Assembly (NCBI RefSeq): GCF_003144395.1
Contig: NZ_PENZ01000034.1
Location: 62,001 to 126,000 of the forward strand
Direction: 5' to 3'
Source: Proteus faecis
Lineage (GTDB): Bacteria; Pseudomonadota; Gammaproteobacteria; Enterobacterales; Enterobacteriaceae
DNA: 64,000 nucleotides
Positions 1 through 9,530 of this stretch are shown piece after piece. Position 1 is the first letter of the stretch; each line of letters opens with the position of its first letter. Under the pieces are notes generated by a model, which saw only the letters and a program-made list of their open reading frames with translations, was not told the origin of the DNA and made no database searches. The position numbers were made by a program, and so were the translations under genes.

Positions 1-1241
1 TTTGGGCTTGTGTGTCCTGAACGTCGTTTTCTTCTTGTTGCATAAGTATCCCATAATAAACGACTATCCAACCATTCAACGGCAAGGATAGTAAGAATAA
101 CCGCAGTACCAAAATAAAAAGCCGCTGGCCCCATTGTAAAAGTCATCAATTGATCTCGATTAATCAATGACATCATCAGCCCAATCACAAAAAGATCAAG
201 CATTGACCATCGTCCTATCCAAGAGACGAAACGGTATAGTTTCATTCGAAGTAAAGGGTCAATACTAGAATTTAAATGAATGCTTAATAATAAGCCCAGC
301 ATAATTATAATCTTGAAAAAAGGTACAAAAATACTGGCAATAAAAACAATAATCGCAATCGGGGTATTGCCTGAATTCACTAAGGAAAGTACACCTGAAA
401 AAATAGTATCTTCACTGCGTTGACCATTTAAATAGAAAATAGAAATAGGTAATAAATTTGCCGGTATTAGCAGAATTATTGCTGAAATTAATGCTGCCCA
501 TGTTTTTTGTAAACTCATTGGCTGTCTTGGGGTATAGCAAGATTTACAACGTGGGCAGTGTGTTGATGGTGTTCTTTTAAAATGATAATGGCAAGAATGG
601 CAAGTTGCAGGGCTGTTTTCTATTTCTTTTTGTGGATAAAAACGTTGCCAAAGTTGGTCCATATTAATGTTAATTAGCATTAATAAACTAAGTATCATTA
701 AAGAAACAAAGGCAATTAGACCATTGCCAATATAGACGGTTGCATAATCGCCTAATTTTATTGTTGCAACACCAAGCCCAATTAAATAGACATCTAACAT
801 TACCCATTCTTTTAATTTTCCTAACATTAATAAGACAGGGCGAAGATTAAGGCGTAAGCGCGCTCCTAAATGGAGATATAAAATAGCGATAGGGAGGCTA
901 AGAGGGGCTGCGATAGCACAAAAGGCGACCATTGTTGCGGTAAGAGGAGAACCTTGCTCTGACATCATGCGAATACCATCAACCACATTTGCAGTTATCA
1001 TTGTGCCTAATAGGTGGATCTTAATTAATGGCTGAGTAAATGCTATGGATGCCAAAATAAGCATTGTAATAGAGAGAATAAGTAGGCGAGTTAATGACCA
1101 ATGTCGATAAGATGCAAGTTTGGCTTGGCAACGCGGACAATAAGCATCCTCTCCACGCTTTAATGCAAGAGGTAGTGTCACGAGGTGGTCACACTCTTGA
1201 CAGCGTATTGATTTCTTTTCCTTTGTTGCAATATTGTTCAC
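1..1241 (-). CDS. letA: LetA (YebS/PqiA-family) inner-membrane protein, C-terminus cut by window edge
   Basis: This is the PqiA/LetA membrane protein that works with the MCE-domain protein LetB in lipid transport between the inner and outer membranes. The minus-strand reading contains two zinc-ribbon motifs, CQEC...CPRC near the N-terminus and CHSC...CPRC in mid-protein, each preceding a block of hydrophobic helices, as in E. coli YebS. The last visible residues (AVEWLDSRLLWD, then a basic tail) match the family C-terminus, so only a few codons are missing. No ATG fits upstream; a GTG at 1241-1239 giving MNNIATKEKKS is the most sensible start, about 20 residues shorter than E. coli, but the start is uncertain. 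letA next to msrC, proQ, prc and htpX repeats the E. coli order, with letB expected just outside the window. Confidence 0.88.
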   Translation of the reverse strand, partial: MNNIATKEKKSIRCQECDHLVTLPLALKRGEDAYCPRCQAKLASYRHWSLTRLLILSITMLILASIAFTQPLIKIHLLGTMITANVVDGIRMMSEQGSPLTATMVAFCAIAAPLSLPIAILYLHLGARLRLNLRPVLLMLGKLKEWVMLDVYLIGLGVATIKLGDYATVYIGNGLIAFVSLMILSLLMLININMDQLWQRFYPQKEIENSPATCHSCHYHFKRTPSTHCPRCKSCYTPRQPMSLQKTWAALISAIILLIPANLLPISIFYLNGQRSEDTIFSGVLSLVNSGNTPIAIIVFIASIFVPFFKIIIMLGLLLSIHLNSSIDPLLRMKLYRFVSWIGRWSMLDLFVIGLMMSLINRDQLMTFTMGPAAFYFGTAVILTILAVEWLDSRLLWDTYATRRKRRSGHTSP

Positions 1242-1516
1242 TGTGTCGCTCGTTAATTCGCCTAAGTTGGTTTTCTGAAGAGTTATCGTTTGATTAAGCT
1301 AAAAAAAAGTACCTATACTCAATGGTTCACAAGTTATCATTTTTATTATATTTATGCCTTTCATTTTACAATACAAAGTGTCTGATTTTTTTTGTGGGTG
1401 TTAAGGGAATATTATCGTTTTTTTGCCCAATTCTTGAAAATGGAGTATTCAACCCCAAGATAAAATAGGCTAAATTATGAGTATGTTATCTATTTTAGTT
1501 ACGTAAATAAGGTTTA

Positions 1517-2017
1517 ATGATGCCAAAATCGCTTTTTTATCAGGAACTCACTGATAATTTGTCAGCCTTGTTGTCTGGTGAAAATGATCTTATCGCATCA
1601 CTTGCTAATACCAGCGCGCTTCTTTACGAGAAGTTAGATACGATAAATTGGGTTGGATTTTATCTTAATGATGGTGACTCATTAGTTCTTGGCCCATTTC
1701 AAGGCAAAATTGCTTGTGTCAGAATAGGTTTTGGGAAAGGAGTTTGTGGAACCGCATACTCTGAAAATAGAATTTTAAGAGTAAGTGACGTTCATCAATT
1801 TAGTGGTCATATTGCTTGTGACAGTGCAAGTCAGTCTGAAATTGTTCTACCTTTAAAAGTAAATGGACAAATTATCGGCGTTCTCGATATTGATAGTCCT
1901 ATTTTTGATCGTTTTGATAAAAAAGATGAAAATGGGCTTAAAGCGTTGTGTGACGTGCTCTGCGAGCATTTAAAAACTTGTCATACAGCAAAATATTGTG
2001 AATTTTGTGTAAGTTAA
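1517..2017 (+). CDS. msrC: Free methionine-(R)-sulfoxide reductase (GAF domain)
   Basis: MsrC (YebR) reduces free L-methionine-(R)-sulfoxide to methionine in the cytosol using a GAF-fold active site. The 166-residue protein is one GAF domain and closely follows E. coli YebR (LANTSALLYE, LGPFQGKIACVRI, GHIACD). The three redox cysteines of the family are present at residues 67, 77 and 101. An additional short Cys-containing tail (CHTAKYCEFC) ends the protein. The frame begins ATG ATG, so either Met is possible. It is divergent from letA across a 275-bp AT-rich gap and is followed about 95 bp later by proQ. Identification is firm. Confidence 0.95.
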   Translation: MMPKSLFYQELTDNLSALLSGENDLIASLANTSALLYEKLDTINWVGFYLNDGDSLVLGPFQGKIACVRIGFGKGVCGTAYSENRILRVSDVHQFSGHIACDSASQSEIVLPLKVNGQIIGVLDIDSPIFDRFDKKDENGLKALCDVLCEHLKTCHTAKYCEFCVS

Positions 2018-2112
2018 CAGGCGTTTGCCATAGAAATTGTTGGCAACACTATTATAATGTCGCTTGTTCATGCCTGCGCTGGTTGGCAAAACCGTTGTAA
2101 TCAGGAAATTTC

Positions 2113-2808
2113 ATGGAAAATCAACCTAAGTTGAATAGTAGTAAAGAAATCATCGCTTTTTTAGCTGAACGTTTCCCTAAGTGTTTTATTGCTGAGGGTG
2201 AAGCTCGCCCTTTGAAAGTTGGCATTTTTCAAGATCTTGTTGAAGATCTAAAAGATGAAACTCAACTGAGCAAAACACAGTTACGTTCAGCATTACGCTT
2301 GTATACCTCAAGTTGGCGCTACCTTTATGGAGTTAAAGAAGGGGCAAAACGTGTCGATTTGAATGGTAATGACTGCGGCGAACTGGAAGCTGAGCATATT
2401 GAACATGCTCGTACACAATTAGCAGAAGCTAAGGCGCGCGTTCAAGCTCAAAGAGCAGAGCAACGTGCTAAGAAGCGCGAAGCTGAGGGTGATAAGGAGA
2501 CCAGTAAACGTCCGGCAGCGAAAAAGCCAAATAATACGCGTCGTCAACCACCTAAAGAAGGTGAAAAACGACAGCCTCGTCCTCAAAAAGCGACTCAAGC
2601 ACCTCGCAAAGCACCACCACGCCAAAATACTGAAAAGTTAATTCCAGTGAAAGACACGTCAGTTCTTACTGTTGGTCAATCGTTGAAAGTTAACGTTGGT
2701 AGTAGCGTGATGGACGCGACAGTGCTAGAGATAGCAAAAGAGGGTGTACGTGTACAATTGCCTAACGGTTTGGCAATGAATGTACGCACGGAACATTTAA
2801 AGTTCTGA
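2113..2808 (+). CDS. proQ: RNA chaperone ProQ
   Basis: ProQ is a global RNA-binding chaperone that stabilises and matches sRNAs and mRNA 3' ends; in E. coli it was first found through its effect on the osmoporter ProP. Residues 1-115 form the FinO/ProQ RNA-binding domain ([32 protein letters not shown]). Residues 120-175 are a Lys/Arg/Gln/Pro-rich disordered linker, and residues 180-231 form the Tudor-like C-terminal domain ([24 protein letters not shown]). The length of 231 is near the E. coli 232. The upstream gap carries a TATAAT at 2053-2058 and two copies of GTTGGCAA, but I cannot place a -35 element. prc starts 19 bp after the stop, suggesting one transcript as in E. coli. Confidence 0.97.
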   Translation: MENQPKLNSSKEIIAFLAERFPKCFIAEGEARPLKVGIFQDLVEDLKDETQLSKTQLRSALRLYTSSWRYLYGVKEGAKRVDLNGNDCGELEAEHIEHARTQLAEAKARVQAQRAEQRAKKREAEGDKETSKRPAAKKPNNTRRQPPKEGEKRQPRPQKATQAPRKAPPRQNTEKLIPVKDTSVLTVGQSLKVNVGSSVMDATVLEIAKEGVRVQLPNGLAMNVRTEHLKF

Positions 2809-2827
2809 TACGGAGGCCAACCAGAGC

Positions 2828-4888
2828 ATGAACAAACTTCTAAATGTGGCTTTTGCGATCGGATTAACGTTAATAGGCACTTCTGTTGTAATGGCTGAGA
2901 AACCAGCCACTCCAGCAATGGTAACTATTGATCAGTTACCTAAATTGAAGCAAGAGCCGCAGCATTCTACTGTGAGCGAGCGAGTAACCTCTCGTTTTGA
3001 ACGCTCTCATTACCGTCAGTTTTCGCTAGATGCGAACTTTTCTGAAAAGATTTTTAATCGCTATCTTAATTTATTAGATTATAGCCACAATGTGTTGTTA
3101 GCATCAGATATTGCCCAATTTGATAAAGAAAAAACCAAAGTAGGTGAATATCTGAAAAAAGGTGAGCTTCAGCCCCTTTATGATCTCTTTAATTTAGCGC
3201 AAAAAAGACGTTTTGAACGTTTTCAATACGCCTTAAACCGCCTAGATAAACCCATAGATTTAACTGGCCAAGATAAGTTTGAGTTAGATAGAACAAAAGC
3301 ACCATGGCCACAAACTCAAGCTGAGCTAGATAAACTTTGGGATGAAAAAGTAAAATATGATTGGTTAACACTGAAATTATCTGACAAAACAGATAGCGAA
3401 GTTAAAGAGACTTTAACTAAGCGTTATAAAGCAGCGCTACGTCGTCAAACGCAAAGCCAAAGTGAAGATGTTTTCCAAATCATTATGTCGGCATTCGCCC
3501 GCGAAATTGACCCTCATACAAGCTATCTATCACCAAGAAATACTGAAGCCTTTGATTCTGAAATGAGCTTATCCTTAGAAGGAATTGGTGCTGTATTACA
3601 GATGGATGATGATTATCCTATGATCAACTCTATGGTAACTGGTGGTCCAGCTGCAAAAAGTAAAGAGTTGAAAGTTGGTGATAAAATAATTGCAGTAGGA
3701 CAACAAAATAAACCGATGGTTGATGTTGTCGGTTGGCGACTTGATGATATCGTTGCTTTGATTAAAGGGCCGAAAGGTAGTCAAGTAAGATTAGAAGTTA
3801 TTTCTGATGAGAAAGGTGCCAAACCAAGAACAATCACTTTAGTCAGAGAGCAAATCCGTTTAGAAGACAGAGCTGTTAAGTTAACTGAAAAAGTAATTAA
3901 CGGTGATAAAGTCGCCATTTTGGATATTCCAAGCTTCTATGTGGGTTTAACCAATGACGTAAAAACACAGTTACAAAAAGTGGCGAAAGATAATGTTTCA
4001 TCTTTAGTCATTGATTTGCGCGGTAATGGTGGTGGTGCTTTAACAGAGGCGATTTCACTATCGGGATTATTTATTCCAAGTGGTCCCGTTGTGCAAGTCA
4101 GAGATAACAATGGTCGTGTTCGACAAGATTTCGATAAAGATGATGTCGTGTATTATAAAGGGCCACTAGTTGTTATCGTAAATCGCTTTAGTGCTTCTGC
4201 TTCTGAAATTTTTGCGGCCGCAATGCAAGACTACGGGCGAGCGTTAATTGTTGGTGAGCAAACGTTCGGTAAAGGAACGGTGCAACAATATCGCCCATTA
4301 ACCCGAGTTTACGATCAAATGCTAAGCCCTGATTGGCCGGGTTTAGGTTCAGTGCAATACACTATTCAAAAATTCTATCGAATTAATGGTGGTAGTACTC
4401 AGCTTAAAGGTGTAACACCTGATTTGTTGTTACCAAGCTTTGATAGTGCTGAAATGGGGGAGAGTTTTGAAGATAACGCGTTGCCTTGGGATAGTATCTC
4501 TCCAGCAAACTATCAATTATCTGAATATTCAGACAAATTGAAAGCGACGTTAGTACCATTAACTGAACAACATACTAAGCGTATTGCAAATGACAGAGAA
4601 TTTTCATACATCTTTGCTGATATTCAACGTTATAACGATGCTAAAGCAAAAGGTGAAGATAAATTTGTTGTTTTAAACTTCGCTGAAAGAGAGAAAGAAA
4701 ACAAAGAGCTAGAAGCCATAAAATTAAATCGTATTAATGAGCGTTTTAAATTAGAAGGCAAACCAGCATTGAAGTCACTCGATGATTTACCTAAGGATTA
4801 TGAAGGTCCGGATCCTTATTTAGATGAGACGGCTAAAATTGCAGTTGATCTTTCAAAAGTGCTTAAGCCTAAAAAATTATTAAATTAA
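2828..4888 (+). CDS. prc: Carboxy-terminal processing (tail-specific) protease Prc
   Basis: Prc/Tsp is a periplasmic serine protease that trims C-termini (for example of FtsI) and degrades ssrA-tagged or excess periplasmic proteins including MepS. The 686-residue precursor opens with a signal peptide ending near VVMAEKPATP. A PDZ domain follows at about residues 250-335 (GIGAVLQMDDDYPMIN) and an S41 catalytic domain at about 340-550. The Ser/Lys dyad is visible as S457 in NRFSASASE and K482 in TFGKGTVQQ, with the same 25-residue spacing as E. coli S452/K477. A charged C-terminal helical region completes it. It starts 19 bp after proQ and ends at a strong hairpin terminator. Confidence 0.97.
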   Translation: MNKLLNVAFAIGLTLIGTSVVMAEKPATPAMVTIDQLPKLKQEPQHSTVSERVTSRFERSHYRQFSLDANFSEKIFNRYLNLLDYSHNVLLASDIAQFDKEKTKVGEYLKKGELQPLYDLFNLAQKRRFERFQYALNRLDKPIDLTGQDKFELDRTKAPWPQTQAELDKLWDEKVKYDWLTLKLSDKTDSEVKETLTKRYKAALRRQTQSQSEDVFQIIMSAFAREIDPHTSYLSPRNTEAFDSEMSLSLEGIGAVLQMDDDYPMINSMVTGGPAAKSKELKVGDKIIAVGQQNKPMVDVVGWRLDDIVALIKGPKGSQVRLEVISDEKGAKPRTITLVREQIRLEDRAVKLTEKVINGDKVAILDIPSFYVGLTNDVKTQLQKVAKDNVSSLVIDLRGNGGGALTEAISLSGLFIPSGPVVQVRDNNGRVRQDFDKDDVVYYKGPLVVIVNRFSASASEIFAAAMQDYGRALIVGEQTFGKGTVQQYRPLTRVYDQMLSPDWPGLGSVQYTIQKFYRINGGSTQLKGVTPDLLLPSFDSAEMGESFEDNALPWDSISPANYQLSEYSDKLKATLVPLTEQHTKRIANDREFSYIFADIQRYNDAKAKGEDKFVVLNFAEREKENKELEAIKLNRINERFKLEGKPALKSLDDLPKDYEGPDPYLDETAKIAVDLSKVLKPKKLLN

Positions 4889-4921
4889 GTTATCAGTTAT
4901 AACAACAGGTACTTAAAGTCA

Positions 4922-4957
4922 CCCCAATAGTTGGATAACCAATTATTGGGGTTTTTT
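4922..4957 (+). terminator. Rho-independent terminator after prc
   Basis: CCCCAATA pairs with TATTGGGG, and an inner TTGG/CCAA extends the stem; six T residues follow directly. It lies 34 bp past the prc stop and closes the proQ-prc transcript. Confidence 0.9.
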
Positions 4958-5790
4958 ATATTTATCTGAATCAAAATATAAAATTATTATTGCCAATCAA
5001 TATTTATTAGGTTTTCTATTAAAAATTATTTAAGAAAACCAATAGTATCTTTTGGGATAGGAGTATTCATATTTTTAGTTATTCGCTATATCAAGTTACC
5101 AGTAATATAAATTTTTATTAATAATAAAGATATTTGAATTTAACTTATGTTACTTTGTTTTTAATTCGAAATATATCTTGAGTAAGTTTTGTTAGCTATA
5201 AAAGAGAATATTTGTCTAATTTTTAGATAAGAAGTGAGTTTTTATTTGATAAGTTGAATAAAAAGATAAAGCAGTTGATAATTGTGATTAAGATCTCTTT
5301 TAATGGTATGTGAATTGTAATAAATGTAACATATTGTGACAACGATCTCTTAAATTGACATAAGATTACTATAGTATACAGTTCATGAAATTCTTGCGTA
5401 ATTTTGGAATATTGACAGATTAGCTAAAATCATTACCTAAATAATGAATCATTTTTACTCTATGAGTCCCAAATGTATTTTTAGAAAAATAATCATAGCT
5501 AAAATATTATATTTTCAGATTAGGGTTCTCTACGTAAGGGATAATGATTAAAGGCAAATAATTTATAATTTGCTTATCGGATTTTATTACGAAAAATAAG
5601 TAAATATAAATATGATGAGATATTCATATTCGATTTTTTGCGCCAAAAAATGACTCTGTTGCTTGAAGTTAGTGCAACTATAAATTTAATCAAAGGTTAT
5701 TTTTTAGCTAAATAAAGAAAGGGTACTTTATTAAACTTGCTGAGTATAAATCAGCATAATTTAAATATTTATTAACCAGGTTGCATTAAG
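4958..5790. other. AT-rich non-coding leader upstream of the porin gene
   Basis: About 830 bp with no convincing coding frame on either strand and very high A+T. It sits between the prc terminator and the OprD-type porin, which in E. coli would be htpX territory. It must hold the porin promoter and possibly a long 5' untranslated region. I see no clear CRP or Fur palindrome and no Rho-independent terminator that would define a small RNA. The only local structure is an imperfect A/T-rich inverted repeat around 5635-5652. Confidence 0.6.
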
Positions 5791-7143
5791 ATGAAAGTAA
5801 CAAAATTAGTATTGTTTATGCTGTCTCCTTGTTTCTTAGCTGTAAGCGCTGCTAATGCTGCGAATTGGGAAAATTCAATTAAAGAAAGTGCATTTATTTC
5901 AGATTCAGAACTTGAGCTTTCTACAATTAATATGTGGAAGTATTTGAAAACTGAAAACCGTTTTGATAAAGAAGAGCAACGTTACAGAAAGCAAGTTGCT
6001 AATGCTTGGGGGCAAAACTTCCAAGCTGATTTCAGATCAGGTTATTTAGGTGGCATTCTAGGGTTTGATGTTTCTTATTATGGTGGTATCAAATTAGGCG
6101 CAAGTAAAGACTTCGCTTCTCGTGCAATTTTATACAATGATGATGGTGAAGCAAAAGGCTATAACAAAATTGGTCAACGTTTCGCAAAAGTGAAATTTGA
6201 TTTAGAGCCTGTGTTAATTAATGGTAAGGCAGGTTGGTTTACATTAAAAAATACCGGTATTTTTACGAACTCACAGCGCTTATCATTAAACAGTTATAAT
6301 GGTTATGCAACTAATACAGCGATGGGTGATTGGAGCTTAGATTTATTGTTCCTTGACGGTAAAGTGATGCGTCGTGATAGCCCAAATATCGACAGAATGT
6401 ATTTCAGCGATGGTAATGGCGTTAGACATAATATCGATCATGTTCTTACCGGCGGTATTAACTACAACACTAAACCGTTAAAAGTATTTTATTTCTATGG
6501 TCAAGCGGATGATGTATTTCGTCAGCATGGCTTAGAAGCAAAATATAAATTAACTTCAGATGTGACTGTGGGTGGTGTTGTTTATTATCATGATTATGGT
6601 AGTGATGGCAAACGTACATTAAGTGATGCCAATAAGGGTAAGCGTAACTTTGATCATGATGCATGGCACGTTGCAGGTACCCTGGAATGGCGTATTCCAG
6701 AGTCACCATGGACAATACGCACAGGTGTGACGTATACCGATGCTGAAAAAGCCAATGGTGTTGGGCAATTTGCTCGTAACCCAATTGGTAATACCCGTGG
6801 GCGCTTTAACTCACCAGCTTACGCAGATATCGACTATGTTCGTGATGGTGAGGTCATGGGAGCATTGGAAGCTGAATACAAAGTTAGTAAAGAACTGTCT
6901 GTTGGTGCGCGTACCAACTATAGTGAATTCAGCTATTCTGGTGAAAGATTAAAACAAGGACAGTTTGGTTTATTTAGCTACTGGAAACCAACCGCAAATC
7001 TTTCTGTTTCTTTAAGCGGTGGTATCGGCTGGCACCACCAGCAAGAAAACGACTATACCACACCAAAACTTTATGATGGTCACTCACAACGAGCTCATTC
7101 ATTATCTGGCTCGATGACAACCACATATCGCTTCAAGATGTAA
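5791..7143 (+). CDS. OprD-family outer-membrane porin (chitoporin/ChiP-like)
   Basis: The 450-residue protein starts with a signal peptide (hydrophobic core to about residue 18, cleavage near ANAAN). It then shows alternating aromatic/hydrophobic strands typical of a beta-barrel, with the OprD-family opening (SELELSTINMWKYLKTE, FQADFRSGYLGG, LGFDVSYYGGIKLG). OprD porins, including E. coli ChiP, admit small nutrients such as amino acids, peptides or chito-oligosaccharides; the substrate cannot be read from sequence. The last residue is Met (YRFKM) rather than the usual aromatic BAM signal residue. It stands alone between prc and htpX, where E. coli has no such gene. Family call is good, specificity unknown. 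Confidence 0.85.
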   Translation: MKVTKLVLFMLSPCFLAVSAANAANWENSIKESAFISDSELELSTINMWKYLKTENRFDKEEQRYRKQVANAWGQNFQADFRSGYLGGILGFDVSYYGGIKLGASKDFASRAILYNDDGEAKGYNKIGQRFAKVKFDLEPVLINGKAGWFTLKNTGIFTNSQRLSLNSYNGYATNTAMGDWSLDLLFLDGKVMRRDSPNIDRMYFSDGNGVRHNIDHVLTGGINYNTKPLKVFYFYGQADDVFRQHGLEAKYKLTSDVTVGGVVYYHDYGSDGKRTLSDANKGKRNFDHDAWHVAGTLEWRIPESPWTIRTGVTYTDAEKANGVGQFARNPIGNTRGRFNSPAYADIDYVRDGEVMGALEAEYKVSKELSVGARTNYSEFSYSGERLKQGQFGLFSYWKPTANLSVSLSGGIGWHHQQENDYTTPKLYDGHSQRAHSLSGSMTTTYRFKM

Positions 7144-7567
7144 TTTATAGCGGTAATTGAGTCCATTATTGCTGGTATAAAATGCACGGCTTGCATATGT
7201 TGTGAGTCGTGCATAAAAATAGAGATAGTTGCTCTATCGAGCATGGTAGATGGTGGTGTCTACATGTTACGGTGCTTTTTATGATAAACTTGTTGTCGTA
7301 ATATTAAACGATACCAGTCTTTCCTAAATAATTCCCTTCCGTTTGAAAAAATAGAAAATTCATATCATCTATTATCAATCTTACTTTATACTTAAGTTCT
7401 AAATGATGCCTTATATTAGGCGTTCACTAACTATTTTCTATCAAAATGTAAAGTTATATCGTTTTTAATATTAAATAAGTTAAAAGGCTTGATAAAATCT
7501 AAAAAAGCCTTATTTATAAGACAGTTTTAGCAATGTGATAATTAGATAAAATAGGAACAGTATCAAT
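7144..7567. other. Intergenic region between porin and htpX with one stem-loop
   Basis: No coding frame is apparent. ATGCACG at 7182-7188 pairs with CGTGCAT at 7208-7214. This hairpin sits 40 bp after the porin stop and lacks a T-tract on the plus strand, so it may be a weak terminator or a 3' end stabiliser. The rest is AT-rich and should carry the htpX promoter. Confidence 0.5.
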
Positions 7568-8446
7568 ATGATGAGAATTGCTTTATTCCTGTTAACAAAC
7601 TTAGCCGTCATGTTTGTTTTTGGGATCATCTTATCTTTAACAGGCATACAAGGTCGTAGTGTTCAAGGCTTGATGATCATGGCGGGCTTATTTGGCTTTG
7701 GTGGTGCATTTATTTCACTATTAATGTCCAAATGGATGGCATTACGCTCAGTGGGTGGCCAAGTTATTGAAAACCCAACTTCAGAAGTAGAGCGTTGGTT
7801 ATTAGATACGGTAAGACGCCAGTCTGAACAAGTCGGTATTAAAATGCCACAAGTCGCAATTTATGATGCGCCTGATATTAATGCGTTTGCAACAGGTGCT
7901 CGTCGTGATGCTTCGCTGGTGGCTGTAAGTACTGGTTTGTTAGCGAGTATGAGCCGTGATGAAGCAGAAGCAGTTATTGCCCATGAGATTAGCCATGTTG
8001 CTAATGGTGATATGGTAACCATGACTTTACTGCAAGGTGTTGTGAATACCTTTGTTATCTTTATTTCTCGTATCATCGCTCAATTTGTTGCTAATTTTGT
8101 CTCTAATGATGAAGAGAGTGAAAATAGTAATGGAAACCCATGGGTCTATATGGGGGTCTCAATGGTTCTGGAAATTTTATTCGGTATTCTTGCCAGCATT
8201 ATAACAATGTGGTTTTCACGTTATCGTGAATTCCATGCGGATGCAGGTTCTGCAAAGCTTGTTGGTCGAGAGAAAATGATAGCTGCATTACAACGTTTGA
8301 AAACGAGTTATGAGCCACAAGAAGAAAGTAGCATGATGGCTTTTTGTATTAATGGTCGTAATAAGTCATTCAGCGAGTTATTTTTATCTCACCCGCCATT
8401 AGATAAGCGTATTGAAGCACTGCGCAATGGTGAGTATCTGAAATAA
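7568..8446 (+). CDS. htpX: Membrane zinc metalloprotease HtpX
   Basis: HtpX is an M48-family inner-membrane protease that cooperates with FtsH in quality control of membrane proteins. The 292-residue protein has two N-terminal hydrophobic segments (residues 5-25 and 32-55). The zinc motif HEISH has ligands H139 and H143 and catalytic E140; the third ligand is E221 in [12 protein letters not shown] further hydrophobic pair lies at about 155-175 and 193-213. It is one residue shorter than E. coli HtpX and nearly identical in the motifs. In E. coli it is CpxR-controlled; I could not identify a CpxR box here. It ends at a strong bidirectional hairpin. Confidence 0.97.
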   Translation: MMRIALFLLTNLAVMFVFGIILSLTGIQGRSVQGLMIMAGLFGFGGAFISLLMSKWMALRSVGGQVIENPTSEVERWLLDTVRRQSEQVGIKMPQVAIYDAPDINAFATGARRDASLVAVSTGLLASMSRDEAEAVIAHEISHVANGDMVTMTLLQGVVNTFVIFISRIIAQFVANFVSNDEESENSNGNPWVYMGVSMVLEILFGILASIITMWFSRYREFHADAGSAKLVGREKMIAALQRLKTSYEPQEESSMMAFCINGRNKSFSELFLSHPPLDKRIEALRNGEYLK

Positions 8447-8476
8447 AGTTGAGAGTCTAATCGCGAATACTCAAAT

Positions 8477-8510
8477 AAAAGCGCTCAATATGAAAGTATT
8501 GAGCGCTTTC
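8477..8510. terminator. Bidirectional terminator between htpX and the 287-aa gene
   Basis: AAAGCGCTCAATA and TATTGAGCGCTTT form a 13-bp perfect stem around a short loop. The minus-strand side is followed by TTTTATTT, so it can end the leftward gene at 8532-9395 as well as htpX. Confidence 0.85.
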
Positions 8511-8531
8511 TATGTATGAAGAATAGGGTGT

Positions 8532-9395
8532 TTAATCTAAATATTCGCCAAAGTATATTGCCACTTTTTCCTCATCAATTTTAAGATTGCCTTTCCAGCC
8601 TGCCCATGGCATTTCCATATCAGAGCGACCTTTGGTGTTATTAAGTTGATTTTCTGCAATGGTAATATCGCCGAAATTAGCCCAATGATCTAAAGATAAT
8701 GGAATATAGGCATTAGGAATAACACCCACTAAGGCAAGTGAATGTAAAATACCGCGTTTGGTATATCTATCACCTGAAATTAACTTAGCCTCATTTAATC
8801 GTTTTTCAAATTTACCTGGAGTTTCATCTTCAGGAGCATGGCGTAATAAGTGGAGTAGTTGCTTAAAGCTCTCTTTATCTGCGGGGGTTGGACTGACAGG
8901 TGCAACAGTCAGTAGATGTTTTAAATTCAAGTAAGCATAAGTGGGATTGCTTGTATAAGAATTACCGTAATAGAGGCAATATTGAAAATAGCTGTCATTA
9001 ATATGTTTTTGCTGATCCCCATCACTACAAATCCAACAACAGGCATATTGAGGCTTTTCTTTATAATTATGTAATGGCAAATTTTGTAATTTATGAAAAG
9101 CACCTAAAACAGATCGACCTCTAAGATAACTGCCTCCAATACCAGCAATAAATGCATCTAAGCAACGCTTTTGTGTGAGTGATGGATTGTTTTTTAAGCT
9201 ATTTAATTTCGAAATAACATCAGAGTGATCAGCAAATTTTTCAATAACATTAGGTTGCCAATTGACTTCGGATAACAAGCCCCGTTCTTTTTCTGAAAGA
9301 ATATCAAGATGATATAGTGACACTTGCCGTTCTGGATCATATTGACTGTTTTCATATCTATAGAGTTTACGCAAAACTCGCATAATTTTTTGCAC
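8532..9395 (-). CDS. Unrecognised 287-residue protein
   Basis: I do not recognise this family. The start is GTG at 9395, chosen because AAGG lies about 9 bases upstream. The protein is soluble-looking, with no signal peptide or membrane segment. It has a basic N-terminus (MRVLRKLYRYEN), a small cysteine cluster (ACCWICSDGD, residues about 118-127) that could hold a metal, and a Tyr/Asn-rich stretch (YCLYYGNSYTSNPTYAYLNL). The C-terminal region is rich in Trp (DHWANFGD, MPWAGWKGN). It sits between bidirectional terminators, separated from tcyP, so it is a single-gene unit. The conserved-looking tryptophans and good ribosome site argue that it is real. It does not occur at this place in E. coli. 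Function unknown. Confidence 0.75.
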   Translation of the reverse strand: MQKIMRVLRKLYRYENSQYDPERQVSLYHLDILSEKERGLLSEVNWQPNVIEKFADHSDVISKLNSLKNNPSLTQKRCLDAFIAGIGGSYLRGRSVLGAFHKLQNLPLHNYKEKPQYACCWICSDGDQQKHINDSYFQYCLYYGNSYTSNPTYAYLNLKHLLTVAPVSPTPADKESFKQLLHLLRHAPEDETPGKFEKRLNEAKLISGDRYTKRGILHSLALVGVIPNAYIPLSLDHWANFGDITIAENQLNNTKGRSDMEMPWAGWKGNLKIDEEKVAIYFGEYLD

Positions 9396-9477
9396 GGTTT
9401 TACCTTGTTAGTTTTATAGGGTTTTAATTGATTTTGGGGATAACATAAATAGAAAATAGGTAACTTAATATAGATAC

Positions 9478-9509
9478 AAAAAAAAGCCAGCTCAAATTGA
9501 ACTGGCTTT
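9478..9509 (-). terminator. Terminator of tcyP
   Basis: On the minus strand AAAGCCAG, loop, CTGGCTTT is followed by a run of T. It lies just after the tcyP stop. Confidence 0.88.
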
Positions 9510-9530
9510 ATCAATAGACGTAGATAAAGT

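Noticed and set aside
1094-1297. 67-residue plus-strand frame
   Set aside because: It lies inside letA on the other strand, has no family features, and the minus frame carries the zinc-ribbon motifs.
5300-5345. CRP-like site in the porin leader (TGTAAC...TTGTGAC)
   Set aside because: Half-sites do not form the required TGTGA-N6-TCACA palindrome.
6470-6784. 104-residue His/Tyr-rich minus-strand frame
   Set aside because: It is antisense to the porin and its composition reflects the porin codons read backwards.
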